Assembly (NCBI GenBank): GCA_015061805.1
Contig: SUVV01000020.1
Span: 1-36,986 of the forward strand
Direction: 5' to 3'
Origin: Lentisphaerota bacterium
Lineage (GTDB): Bacteria; Verrucomicrobiota; Lentisphaeria; Victivallales; Victivallaceae
Length of the DNA: 36,986 bases
Part shown: positions 6,639-15,356 of the stretch, one piece after another
How positions within the stretch are numbered: position 1 is the stretch's first letter
How the letters are laid out: every line of letters starts with the position of its first letter
Program-made: the position numbers and the translations under genes
The notes under the pieces: model-generated
What the model was told of the DNA's origin: nothing
Database searches by the model: none
Seen by the model: only the letters and a program-made list of their open reading frames with translations

Positions 6639-7493
6639 TTACTTGGAAAACACGATCGTCCTGGAACCGGAGATGATCACGCGGTGTTCGAGGTGGGCGC
6701 GAACCGCACGGGTAAGTACGCGGCGTTCGATATCCCTGCCCCGCTGTTTGAGATCAGCAGGGGTGCTTTCGTGGGTGATGGGTTCGACATCCTGTTCAAT
6801 GATGGGTCCTTCGTCCAGATCTTTTGTAGCATAATGGGCGGTGGCGCCGATCATTTTCACGCCGCGTTCCCAGGCTCGGCGGTAGGGATCGCCGCCCATG
6901 AATGCCGGGAGGAAAGCGTGGTGGATGTTGATGATCTTTGAGGGATATCTGGCGATGAAGTCATCGGACAAAATCCGCATATAGCGGGCGAGTACGACGA
7001 GATCGACATGATGTTTGGCAAGCAGTTCGAGGATCTGCTGTTCCTGCTGGCGTTCGCCGCCTTTTTCGACCGGGCAGCAGTAGTAAGGAACGCGGAACTT
7101 GGCGGCTACCTCTTCCAGATCGGGATGATTGCTGATTGCCAGCACGACCCTGCCGCCGCCGAGAGTATTTTCCTCGGAATTCACCAGCATATCGTAGAAG
7201 CAGTGGCTGGTTTTGGAAACCAGCACCGCAACGTTACGGATATCGCCGATGTAGTGGATGGAATAGTTGAGTTGATATTCGGCGGCAAACGCGCTGAATT
7301 CAGCCTCAAGCGCCGTCCGGGTGATATCGGACGGCAAATCGACCAGAATACGGGTAAAGTATTCATTAGCCAAGACATCGGTGTACTGACGGCACTCAAT
7401 GATATTGAGGTCGCGGGAGTAGAAGAAACCGGAAATTGCAGCGAGCAGACCTTTGCGGTCGACGGTACGGATGAGAAAAACGACTTGACGCAT
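6639..7493 (-). CDS. purU: Formyltetrahydrofolate deformylase
   Basis: PurU hydrolyses 10-formyltetrahydrofolate to formate and tetrahydrofolate, balancing one-carbon pools and feeding formate to PurT. The 284-residue protein has an N-terminal ACT domain (about 1-82) and a formyltransferase-type catalytic domain (about 86-284). The catalytic triad is readable as Asn189, His191 (INIHHAFLP) and Asp227 (KDLDEGPIIEQ). Length is typical. I chose ATG 7493 over an upstream in-frame start because the latter lies inside the preceding sigma-factor gene and would add a non-homologous basic leader. It follows the sigma gene by 16 bp, so the two are probably cotranscribed. Confidence 0.93.
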   Translation of the reverse strand: MRQVVFLIRTVDRKGLLAAISGFFYSRDLNIIECRQYTDVLANEYFTRILVDLPSDITRTALEAEFSAFAAEYQLNYSIHYIGDIRNVAVLVSKTSHCFYDMLVNSEENTLGGGRVVLAISNHPDLEEVAAKFRVPYYCCPVEKGGERQQEQQILELLAKHHVDLVVLARYMRILSDDFIARYPSKIINIHHAFLPAFMGGDPYRRAWERGVKMIGATAHYATKDLDEGPIIEQDVEPITHESTPADLKQRGRDIERRVLTRAVRAHLEHRVIISGSRTIVFSK

Positions 7494-7509
7494 TGGATTA
7501 TACTTTCGC

Positions 7510-8712
7510 TTATTCTTCTTTTTCCGGAGCCTGGAAACCGGCTTCATCCATGAGAAGCTGTTTCAGTTTGGTGAGCGCCTGATTCTGGATCTGGCGGACA
7601 CGTTCGCGGGTACGGCCGATCTGCTGACTGACCTCTTCCAGAGTGAGGGTACGGCCGCCGCGCAGACCGAAGCGCATTTCGAGAATTTTGCGTTCGCGGT
7701 CTTCGAGTTTGTCGAGCAGATCCATCAGACGGAAAACCGATTCGATATCGCCGATGATCTGATCGGGAGTCATGGCGTGACGGTCGGGGATGATATCCTG
7801 AAATTCGCCTTCTTCGCCCTGCTGGATTGGATCGTGCAGAGAGATCGTCCGCAGATCAGCGAGGCGCAGACCGGAAACAGTACGTTCGCTGAAATCCAGA
7901 TGTTCGGCGATTTCGGCATCGGAGGGATCGCGGCCGAGTTCTTCGGCAAGTTTCATCCGGACAGTTTTGATCTTATTGATCTTTCCGGCGCTCTGCACCG
8001 GGATTCGGATGGTACGGCTCTGGTTGGCGAGCGCCCGGCGCATGGACTGCTTGATCCACCACGCGGCATAACTGGAAAACTTCGCACCTTTGGCGGGGTC
8101 GAATTTTTCCACAGCGCGCATCAGACCGATATTACCTTCGCTGATGAGGTCAAGCAGCGGCAGTCCCAATCCCTTGAAGTCGTGAGCAATCTTGACGACC
8201 AGACGCAAGTTGGCTTTGATCAAGGTGGTACGGGCGGCCTCGTGGCGGGCGGGATCGGTACTGTGGATGGCTTCAGAAAGTTCCTGTTCCTCTTTTTTAT
8301 TGACCAGCGGGATCTGGGCTATTTCGCCCATGTAAACTTTCATGGTATCGTTTTTGCTGCCGATGAGGACTTTGGATTCGAGGGCATTTTTGCGGGCGAT
8401 ATCCTTTTCCTGCTTGGTGCGGAGTCTGCTGGAACTGCCGGAAGAAACGGAAGCGCGTTCCAACGCGGCGCGTTCAGCGTTGCGGCGGTCTTCCTCTGCG
8501 GCGGCGGCGTAAGCGGCGGCATCATCATCTTCGCTGAAATCTTCATCAAAGGGGATCAGCGGAGCCGGAGGCGCGGCATTTTCCTCTTTGGGGCGGATGG
8601 GAGCGAACTTGGTCGGAGCCGCAGAAACTTTGCGGATGACCGGCTTGCGTTTCGGAGCGGCAGATTCCCCGATATTACTGTTTTCAGCGATGTTTTCTTT
8701 TTCGTCGTTCAT
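7510..8712 (-). CDS. rpoD: RpoD/SigA-type RNA polymerase sigma factor
   Basis: A 400-residue sigma-70 factor. An Ala/Pro/acid-rich N-terminus (1-110) replaces a recognisable region 1.1. Region 1.2 lies near 121-150 ([16 protein letters not shown]). Regions 2.1-2.4 lie near 155-245 ([47 protein letters not shown]). Region 3 follows at 245-315, and region 4 at 320-390 ends in the helix-turn-helix [20 protein letters not shown]. The TRERVRQI recognition helix implies a TTGACA-type -35 box, which agrees with the promoters read in this window. It may be the primary factor or a close group-2 paralogue; without the rest of the genome this is open. Start at ATG 8712 follows AAGGGG. Confidence 0.9.
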   Translation of the reverse strand: MNDEKENIAENSNIGESAAPKRKPVIRKVSAAPTKFAPIRPKEENAAPPAPLIPFDEDFSEDDDAAAYAAAAEEDRRNAERAALERASVSSGSSSRLRTKQEKDIARKNALESKVLIGSKNDTMKVYMGEIAQIPLVNKKEEQELSEAIHSTDPARHEAARTTLIKANLRLVVKIAHDFKGLGLPLLDLISEGNIGLMRAVEKFDPAKGAKFSSYAAWWIKQSMRRALANQSRTIRIPVQSAGKINKIKTVRMKLAEELGRDPSDAEIAEHLDFSERTVSGLRLADLRTISLHDPIQQGEEGEFQDIIPDRHAMTPDQIIGDIESVFRLMDLLDKLEDRERKILEMRFGLRGGRTLTLEEVSQQIGRTRERVRQIQNQALTKLKQLLMDEAGFQAPEKEE

Positions 8713-8776
8713 AACAAACCCCTTTATTATCCTTATAAACACTTAATGTTTTTTCAAAAAAAATCTCTTTCCCCTC

Positions 8777-8805
8777 TTCAAAAGCGGCGATTGAAATGTT
8801 ATAGT
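8777..8805 (+). promoter_or_regulatory. Possible sigma-70 promoter for mfd
   Basis: TTCAAA (8777-8782), 17-nt spacer, TATAGT (8800-8805), giving a leader of about 80 nt before mfd. It lies in the 180-bp AT-rich divergent spacer (8713-8892), which must also hold the minus-strand sigma-factor promoter. No matching pair of boxes was clear for the latter. Confidence 0.35.
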
Positions 8806-8892
8806 ATATGATTGACAGAATGGAAGATCGTCCCACACTGCCCATTCGAAGTAACAGTATAAACGATTTTTAAGAAAACTCAATACCGGAAA

Positions 8893-11800
8893 ATGAAAAT
8901 TTGGCAGAAAAACTTAAAAAATTTTTTGGATATCCCGGATTCTTACGGGAAATCCTGCTTTTCTGCCGCCCCGGAAGCCCTGCCTTTACTTCTGTTACGC
9001 CAGTTGAAACACAGCAAACGCCCGCTGGCAGTCACTTTTCCGGATGCCAAAGTGATGGAAAAGTGCATCACTGTACTCGAAGAATTTCTGAAAAAATCTG
9101 ATGATAACAGCAAGCGTATCATTTCCATCCCGGAGTGCGGCAGAGGCAAATTGCTCTTCCCCGGCGGCGAAGCACGCCGGGCGCGGGCACTGAACCGGAT
9201 CCTCAATGAAAAATTCGATCTTATCTGCGGAAGCGTCCACGCCATGCTGGGTCCGGCACCATCACCGGAGGTCAGCAAACTTGCCGAACTGGAACTGCAC
9301 TGCGGCATGAAAATATCCATCAAAGATTTGTTGGAAACACTGGTAAAACAGGATTACGATGATGAAGTTACGGTGAGTATTCCCGGTGAATTCTCCCATC
9401 GCGGCGGCATCGTTGACATTTTCAGTCCTGCCCATGATGAGCCGTGCCGCATTGAATTTTTCGGTGATGAGATCGAATCCATGCGTTTTTTCTCGCCCGA
9501 AACGCAACGTTCTACCGGCAAAGCGGAGTTCTGCCGGGTGATCAACCGCGCCGGGATCACTGCCGGCGGTGCCGCCGAATCCGATCTTTTTGAATATCTT
9601 GAACGCGCCGGAGAGTTTGACATTCTCGACATCTATCCGGACGACGGAATGGAATTACTGGAGAAATACAGCGTCCCCGGCGCGGTCGACCGGTGGAAAA
9701 CTTTGCAGGAAAAACATTTCAGAACCGTTTTCTACGAATCTCCCGTCTATCCGGACAACATCACAGCCTTTCCTGCCGATATCCAGCCGATTTCACCGGA
9801 CAGCGGCGAAACACGTTTGAGTTCCGGTATCACCCGGAAAGAAAAAAATCTGCAACTGGAACTGCTCCGCGACCGGCTGGCAAATTTCTCCGGTGACATC
9901 GCCATATTCGCCTCCTCGCCGGAGGACATTCCGCTTCTGGAAAACTGGTGCTCGGCAAACCGCCTCGCTCCTTCTGGAACTGAATTCGACACCCTGCCGC
10001 TCCCACGCGGATTTACTATAACCGCTCCGCCGGTGATCTTCATAACTGAAAACGAACTGATCAACTGCGGATTTGTCCGCGAAAGCGGCGGCAATGATGA
10101 TTCCGCAGGACAGGAAGAAGACAACAGTGCAAGCCATGATGAATCCGGCGATCCCGGAGCATTGGAATTCTCTTTCGGAGATTTTGATGAGGGCGATTAC
10201 GTTGTGCATATCGACTTCGGCATTGCTATCTGCCGGGGAATAAAAAAATTCGAAAGTGACGGCATTTTCCGGGAGGTGCTGGTGCTGGAATTCAAAGGCG
10301 GACAACTGGTTCAAATACCGATCAATCAAGCCGGCAAAGTCAGCCGCTACTTCGGCGCCGCAGGAAAAGTCAAACTCCACGCGATAGGAACCTCAAAATG
10401 GGATGCTGAAAAGTTGAGCGTCCGTTCCGGAGTCCGCAGTTATGCCGCTGAAATGTTGAGATTCCAAGCCGTCCGGCAGTCCGTTCCCGGCATCGTGCAA
10501 AGTGCACCGGCAGCAGATTTCCGGGCATTTCTGCGCCAGTTCCCTTTCCGGGACACCCGGTGCCAGATCCGTTCCACCCGGGAAATCACCGCCGATATGC
10601 GCCGGGCGAAACCGATGGATCGTCTGCTTTGCGGCGATGTCGGATTCGGCAAAACGGAAATCGCCATGCGGGCAGCTTTTCAGGCGGTAAGTTCGGGGTA
10701 TCAGGTTGCGGTGATCGCGCCGACGACGGTACTTGCCCAGCAGCATTTCCGCAGTTTCTTTGAACGCTTCCGGGAATACCCCTTTGTCATCGACTGCATC
10801 AGCCGCTTCAGAACCGCCGCCGAACAGAACCGGATAAAAGCCAAACTTGCCACCGGCGGTATCGACATCGTAATCGGGACTCACCGGTTGTGCAATGAAA
10901 GTTTCAAATTCAAAAACCTCGGACTGGTCATAATCGACGAAGAACAACGCTTCGGCGTGGAACACAAAGAACGGCTCCGCCGCTTCCGGGTCGAAGCCGA
11001 TGTTTTGAGCATGTCAGCCACCCCGATCCCCCGTACTCTCTATCTGGCAATGGCAGGTGCCAGAGATTTAAGTACTCTGATCACGCCGCCCAAACTCCGG
11101 CTGCCGGTAAAAACGGTCATTTCTCCGCAGGAAGAGCCGCTCATCCTCGGCGCCATCCGTTCAGAACTTGCCCGCGGCGGCCAGGTCTACTATCTGCACA
11201 ACCGGGTCAAAACCATCGACCGGTGCGCGGCAAAACTCCGCGATCTCCTGCCGGGGACCCGGATCGCCGTCGCCCACGGTCAGATGGAGGAAGAGGAGTT
11301 GGCGGCCGTCATGGAACAATTCCAGGAGGGCAGTGTCGACCTCCTCATCTGCAGCACTATCATTGAATCCGGCTTGGATGTTCCCAATGCCAACACCATA
11401 ATCATCGAACGCGCCGACCGGTTCGGACTTGCCGAACTCTACCAGTTGCGTGGCAGAGTCGGACGCTGGAAACAGCAGGCTTACGCCTATATGCTGCTGC
11501 CCAAAGATCAGATCATCGGAGCTTCTGCCCGCAAACGGCTGGCGGCGATCCGGCGCTGTTCGACCTTCGGTTCGGGATTTCAGCTTGCATTGCGGGATTT
11601 GGAGATCCGGGGCGCCGGAAACATTCTCGGTTCGGAACAATCCGGACACCTCAATCTTATCGGCTTCGACCTCTACTGCCGACTGCTCAAGCAGGAGATC
11701 GCCAAAATGCAGAACCGGGAAGAGATCATCATCGAACTCCCGGAGATCGGTCTTGATTTTGTCTGCTTCGCGCTGAATGCCCCCAAAGGCAAACTTGCCG

Positions 11801-12168
11801 CCTCCCTGCCCGACACCTATATCGGGAACGATCAACTCCGGATCGCCGCTTACCGGCAGTTGGGAGATATCCAGGATTTGGATAAACTCAAAGAATTTGC
11901 CGAACAACTTGAGGATATCTTCGGCAAACTGCCGCAGGAAGCCGTCAATCTGCTGGAAGTCGCCCGCTTGAGAATCATTTTGAGCCGGACAAGTTACCGT
12001 AAACTCACCGTCGCTGACGGTCTGGTTTCCATCTCCAGTCCCGGCGGCGTGGTCTACCGGCAACGGGGAGTCATGCCCCGCCTTGACCACCGCGACCCGC
12101 CGCTGCTGCGCATCCGGCAACTTCAACATCTGGCGGCAAAAATCGCCAAACAGGAAAACGAAAAGTGA
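8893..12168 (+). CDS. mfd: Transcription-repair coupling factor
   Basis: Mfd removes RNA polymerase stalled at DNA lesions and recruits UvrA. This 1091-residue protein has the expected order: a UvrB-like N-terminal region (about 1-300), the polymerase-interaction (CarD-like) domain at about 430-495 (EGDYVVHIDFGIAICRG), and a RecG-like helicase with Walker A GDVGFGKTE near 580 and DEEQ near 681. Helicase motif VI follows (QLRGRVGRWKQQAYAYML, near 850), then the C-terminal TRCF domain (about 950-1060). It is slightly shorter than E. coli Mfd (about 1150). The ribosome-binding site before ATG 8893 is weak. The downstream PHP gene overlaps its stop. Confidence 0.96.
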   Translation: MKIWQKNLKNFLDIPDSYGKSCFSAAPEALPLLLLRQLKHSKRPLAVTFPDAKVMEKCITVLEEFLKKSDDNSKRIISIPECGRGKLLFPGGEARRARALNRILNEKFDLICGSVHAMLGPAPSPEVSKLAELELHCGMKISIKDLLETLVKQDYDDEVTVSIPGEFSHRGGIVDIFSPAHDEPCRIEFFGDEIESMRFFSPETQRSTGKAEFCRVINRAGITAGGAAESDLFEYLERAGEFDILDIYPDDGMELLEKYSVPGAVDRWKTLQEKHFRTVFYESPVYPDNITAFPADIQPISPDSGETRLSSGITRKEKNLQLELLRDRLANFSGDIAIFASSPEDIPLLENWCSANRLAPSGTEFDTLPLPRGFTITAPPVIFITENELINCGFVRESGGNDDSAGQEEDNSASHDESGDPGALEFSFGDFDEGDYVVHIDFGIAICRGIKKFESDGIFREVLVLEFKGGQLVQIPINQAGKVSRYFGAAGKVKLHAIGTSKWDAEKLSVRSGVRSYAAEMLRFQAVRQSVPGIVQSAPAADFRAFLRQFPFRDTRCQIRSTREITADMRRAKPMDRLLCGDVGFGKTEIAMRAAFQAVSSGYQVAVIAPTTVLAQQHFRSFFERFREYPFVIDCISRFRTAAEQNRIKAKLATGGIDIVIGTHRLCNESFKFKNLGLVIIDEEQRFGVEHKERLRRFRVEADVLSMSATPIPRTLYLAMAGARDLSTLITPPKLRLPVKTVISPQEEPLILGAIRSELARGGQVYYLHNRVKTIDRCAAKLRDLLPGTRIAVAHGQMEEEELAAVMEQFQEGSVDLLICSTIIESGLDVPNANTIIIERADRFGLAELYQLRGRVGRWKQQAYAYMLLPKDQIIGASARKRLAAIRRCSTFGSGFQLALRDLEIRGAGNILGSEQSGHLNLIGFDLYCRLLKQEIAKMQNREEIIIELPEIGLDFVCFALNAPKGKLAASLPDTYIGNDQLRIAAYRQLGDIQDLDKLKEFAEQLEDIFGKLPQEAVNLLEVARLRIILSRTSYRKLTVADGLVSISSPGGVVYRQRGVMPRLDHRDPPLLRIRQLQHLAAKIAKQENEK

Positions 12169-13058
12169 ATATGGTTCTGGAATATATCGACTTACACACC
12201 CACAGCACCGCTTCTGACGGAACCGCGACTCCGGCAGAGGTGTTTCACATCGCCAGGGAACTGCAGCTGGCAGCGGTGGCACTCACCGACCACGATACCC
12301 TCGGCGGATTAAATGAATTCATGGATGCTTCCCGGAATCATCCGGAGTGTGAAGCCATCTGCGGCGTGGAACTTGCCTGTTCATTCATGTCCAGAGAGAT
12401 CCATATCGTCGGGCTGTTCATCGATCCGCACTCCCCGGAACTCAACGCCTTTATCGAAAATGCCCGCATCGAACGGATGCGACGCAACCGCGATCTGCTG
12501 GTAAAACTCGACCTGCTCGGCTATAAACTCGACCCGGAAATGCCGGAATTCTCCGGACTGCCGCTGGACGGCATCGGCAGACCGCACTTCGCCGCCGCAC
12601 TGGTCAACCGCTTCGGATTCACCCATCCCCGGCAGGTATTTGAAAAACTGCTCGGCAAAAACCGTCCGGCTTACATTCCGCGCCGCCTGCCCGACCCGGC
12701 TGGAGCAATCGCTGCCATTCACTCCGCAGGCGGGGTGGCAGTCTGGGCGCATCCGGTGCGCCGGGAAGCCAATGAAAGAGCCTATTTGAAGCGGGCCGCA
12801 AAGAAACTTGCCGCCCTCGGACTGGATGCCGTCGAAGGATATTACAGCATGTTCGGCGCCGCTGAAACCGCTATGATACACGAAACGGCACTGCCGCTCG
12901 GTTTGGCGATTTCAGGCGGCAGTGATTTTCACGGCGCCAACAGCCCGGATGTGGTATTGGGATTCGGCGCCGGAGGATTGAGGGTTCCGGCGGAATTGCT
13001 GAATGCGCTCAAAGCGAAGCGGCCCGGAATATCCCCTTTGCCATCGAATCTGCCATGA
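12165..13058 (+). CDS. PHP-domain phosphatase (YciV/RNase AM-like)
   Basis: A 297-residue PHP-fold metal-dependent phosphoesterase. The first metal motif is DLHTHSTASDG (His11, His13, Asp18), followed by TDHDT (His43) and a C-terminal GSDFHG. The pattern fits the family of 3',5'-nucleoside bisphosphate phosphatase / 5'-3' RNase AM (YciV). GTG 12165 overlaps the mfd stop as GTGA and has AGGAAAA at suitable distance; ATG 12171 is an alternative two codons in. Its last 50 bases overlap the 3' end of the convergent amidase gene. A role in nucleotide or RNA end turnover is known for the family; coupling to mfd is inference. Confidence 0.88.
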   Translation: MNMVLEYIDLHTHSTASDGTATPAEVFHIARELQLAAVALTDHDTLGGLNEFMDASRNHPECEAICGVELACSFMSREIHIVGLFIDPHSPELNAFIENARIERMRRNRDLLVKLDLLGYKLDPEMPEFSGLPLDGIGRPHFAAALVNRFGFTHPRQVFEKLLGKNRPAYIPRRLPDPAGAIAAIHSAGGVAVWAHPVRREANERAYLKRAAKKLAALGLDAVEGYYSMFGAAETAMIHETALPLGLAISGGSDFHGANSPDVVLGFGAGGLRVPAELLNALKAKRPGISPLPSNLP

Positions 13059-13875
13059 TCTGACGCCAGTTCGCGGAAACGCAACGTTTTTCTTCATCGG
13101 GATTGGTGATAAAACCTGCCTCAAATAATATCGCCGGCATTTGAGCATCCCGCAGTACCCGGAAATCAGCGAACTTAACCCCTCTGCCGTAGTTTCCGGA
13201 AGCGACCGACTGCGCCTTCTGGATTTCACATGCGACTTGAAACGCCGGAGTGATCCGGGCATCATCTGCCGGATTTTTGCTCAACAGGCAGTAGGTTTCC
13301 GCACCGGATGCCGCAACATTTTTGGACGCATTATGGTGAATGGAAATAAACAGATCCGCCTGGAATTTTTTTCCGCGTTCACCCAGCGGCACCGTCGAAT
13401 CATCATCACGGGTATAAAGAACATTGAAGCCGTATTGCTCCAATGCACCGCCCAATTTCAATGCCAGATCAAGATTGAGGTCTTTTTCTTTTATTTTCTG
13501 TGCAACGCTGACCGCGCCGGGGTCTTTGCCGCCGTGTCCGGGATCGATGACAATGGTCCTGATCTTAAGTTTCAACGGTTCAAACAGCACTTTCAAATGC
13601 GCCGAACGCTTCGGCAAATGCCAGACACCGTCATTATCCCGCAGAGTCTCATCCGGAAAAATCATCTGAATACCGCCGCTTTCCACCCGGGAACTGTTGT
13701 GGATCAATACCGCAGTCGCCTTTTCACCATGCAAAACAAGTTGATTGTCCTTTTCGACGATCTCTCTCAAGGAGATCCGTCCCAAAACTTCGGGATCGAC
13801 TTTGACCTTTTTGCAGGAAACAGCCGACAACATTATCAACAGAACCAAACTGGCAGACCACAAACGGAAGATCAT
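13009..13875 (-). CDS. N-acetylmuramoyl-L-alanine amidase, lipoprotein
   Basis: A 288-residue cell-wall amidase (Amidase_3 / AmiC catalytic type) that cleaves the bond between muramic acid and the stem peptide. Residues 1-20 are a signal ending in LSAVSC, so Cys21 is a probable lipid anchor. The catalytic domain (about 105-285) has all zinc ligands: His114 in DPGHGGKDPGA, Glu130 in KEKDLNL, His180 in SIHHN, with catalytic Glu252 in LFEAGFITN. It is the last gene of a four-gene minus-strand operon and overlaps the acetyltransferase start by 4 bp. Its 3' end overlaps the convergent PHP gene by 50 bp with no terminator visible between them. Confidence 0.93.
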   Translation of the reverse strand: MIFRLWSASLVLLIMLSAVSCKKVKVDPEVLGRISLREIVEKDNQLVLHGEKATAVLIHNSSRVESGGIQMIFPDETLRDNDGVWHLPKRSAHLKVLFEPLKLKIRTIVIDPGHGGKDPGAVSVAQKIKEKDLNLDLALKLGGALEQYGFNVLYTRDDDSTVPLGERGKKFQADLFISIHHNASKNVAASGAETYCLLSKNPADDARITPAFQVACEIQKAQSVASGNYGRGVKFADFRVLRDAQMPAILFEAGFITNPDEEKRCVSANWRQIMADSMAKGIFRAASL

Positions 13876-14342
13876 TTTTTCTCCAACAGCAGAGCAGTTT
13901 CGTCACAACGACTGTACTTCGGGCACTTGGAGCAGTCGCTCCATATCTTTTCCGGGAAGATCTCTTTTTCCACCACGGAGAATCCCAGCGAACGGAAAAA
14001 ACCGACCTGAAGCGTCAACGTGAACAGACGCCAATTTTTCCGTTCCCGGTTCAGCCGGCCGATAATGGAATTCACCATCGTTTTACCGATGCCCATTCCC
14101 TGACAGGCAGGGTCGACCACCAGAGAACGGACTTCCAGCAGGTCATGCCCGAAATCACGGGCGGCACAACAGCCGCAAACGGAACCATCTTTTTCTGCAA
14201 CGATAAAATTTGCCAGGTATCCGGTGATGTCATCTTTACTGCGTTTCAATACAACGCCGCTTGCGGTATACAACTCCAACAGCCGGAATATAGCATCAAC
14301 ATCACCAACCTGTGCGGGACGGACGATTATGGAACCATTCAC
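13872..14342 (-). CDS. argA: GNAT acetyltransferase, ArgA-like (N-acetylglutamate synthase type)
   Basis: A 156-residue GNAT enzyme. The acetyl-CoA loop is QGMGIGK (81-87). EVRSLVVDP (70-78) and LFTLTLQVGFFRSLGF (106-121) match the short, kinase-domain-free N-acetylglutamate synthases. The C-terminal cysteine motif DCSKCPKYSRCDE (136-148) is also characteristic of this group. Such enzymes acetylate glutamate (or glutamine) in the first arginine-biosynthetic step. The specificity is family-based, not proven. The gene overlaps accA upstream and the amidase downstream by 4 bp each, so all are translationally coupled. Confidence 0.8.
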   Translation of the reverse strand: MNGSIIVRPAQVGDVDAIFRLLELYTASGVVLKRSKDDITGYLANFIVAEKDGSVCGCCAARDFGHDLLEVRSLVVDPACQGMGIGKTMVNSIIGRLNRERKNWRLFTLTLQVGFFRSLGFSVVEKEIFPEKIWSDCSKCPKYSRCDETALLLEKK

Positions 14343-15340
14343 TTTTCAGTACTCTCCGCCACGACTTCGGGATCGTCGGGTTTGACCGTTTCAAAACAGC
14401 CGAATGCACGGAATTTTTCATAACGCTGAGCCTTGAGTTCAGCCGGAGTCATCTTGCACAATTCATCAAGCTGCTTTGCCAATTCTGCCTTGAGGAACTC
14501 TGCGGCTTTTTCATGATCGCGGTGAGCGCCGCCGAGCGGTTCGGGGACGATAGCATCGGCGATACCGAGTTCGTAAAGTTTTCCGGCGGTGATCTTCAGT
14601 GCTTCAGCCGCCTGCGGAGCATATTTGCGGTCTTTCCACAGAATGGCGGCACAGCCTTCCGGAGTGATGACCGAATAGTAGGCGTTTTCCAGAATAAGTA
14701 CCTTATTGCCGACACCGAGACCGATTGCTCCGCCGGAACCGCCTTCACCGATAATGGTGACGATCACCGGAACCGTGAGGTTGAACATCTCACGCAGATT
14801 GACGGCGATGGCTTCCGCGATATGCCGCTCTTCACTGCCGACGCCCGGATAGGCTCCCGGAGTATCGACAAAGGTCAGCAGCGGGATTTGGGCCTGCTCC
14901 GCAAGGCGCATCAGCCGGAGCGCTTTGCGGTAGCCTTCGGGCTGGGGCCAGCCGAAGTTGCGGAAGAGATTGCTTTTCATATCTCTGCCCTTCTGGGTAC
15001 CGATGACCATCACCGGCATATTGTTGAACTTGGCAGGGCCGCCGATGATCGCCTTGTCATCGCTGTGCCGGCGGTCTCCGGAAAGTTCCAGAAAGTTGGT
15101 GCAGATCATATTGATGTAGTCCAGAGTGTAGGGACGGCGGGGATGACGGGACAATTGAACTCTCTGCCACGGAGTGAGTTTTTCATAGATCGAACTCATC
15201 ATCTCTTTGAGTCGGCCGGAAAGAGCCTGGATTTCGGAAGAAACATCGATATTGTTCAAACTGGACACCGTTTCCAATTCATCGATTTTCTTTTGCAGTT
15301 CTGCGATCGGAGCTTCAAAATCGAGGTAAATATCAGCCAT
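14339..15340 (-). CDS. accA: Acetyl-CoA carboxylase carboxyltransferase subunit alpha
   Basis: AccA and AccD together transfer CO2 from carboxybiotin to acetyl-CoA, making malonyl-CoA for fatty-acid synthesis. The 333-residue product has the normal length. A coiled N-terminus (FEAPIAELQKKIDELE) precedes the crotonase-fold carboxyltransferase domain, with TPWQRVQLSRHPRRPYTLDY, DTPGAYPGVGSEERHIAEAI and GEGGSGGAIGLGVGN all typical. ATG 15340 was chosen because AAAGG precedes it; an upstream in-frame ATG at 15367 lies within the previous gene and adds nine foreign residues. The gene is second in the L,D-transpeptidase operon, linking lipid and wall synthesis. No accD is in the window. Confidence 0.95.
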   Translation of the reverse strand: MADIYLDFEAPIAELQKKIDELETVSSLNNIDVSSEIQALSGRLKEMMSSIYEKLTPWQRVQLSRHPRRPYTLDYINMICTNFLELSGDRRHSDDKAIIGGPAKFNNMPVMVIGTQKGRDMKSNLFRNFGWPQPEGYRKALRLMRLAEQAQIPLLTFVDTPGAYPGVGSEERHIAEAIAVNLREMFNLTVPVIVTIIGEGGSGGAIGLGVGNKVLILENAYYSVITPEGCAAILWKDRKYAPQAAEALKITAGKLYELGIADAIVPEPLGGAHRDHEKAAEFLKAELAKQLDELCKMTPAELKAQRYEKFRAFGCFETVKPDDPEVVAESTEK

Positions 15341-15356
15341 AAGAAAAACCTTTCTG

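Noticed and set aside
8713-8892. Riboswitch or small RNA gene in the sigma factor-mfd spacer
   Set aside because: AT-rich spacer with no convincing hairpin series or known aptamer core; only possible promoter boxes were seen.
11161-12282. Long minus-strand ORF antisense to mfd
   Set aside because: Lies opposite a fully recognisable mfd C-terminal half; composition-driven shadow without family features.
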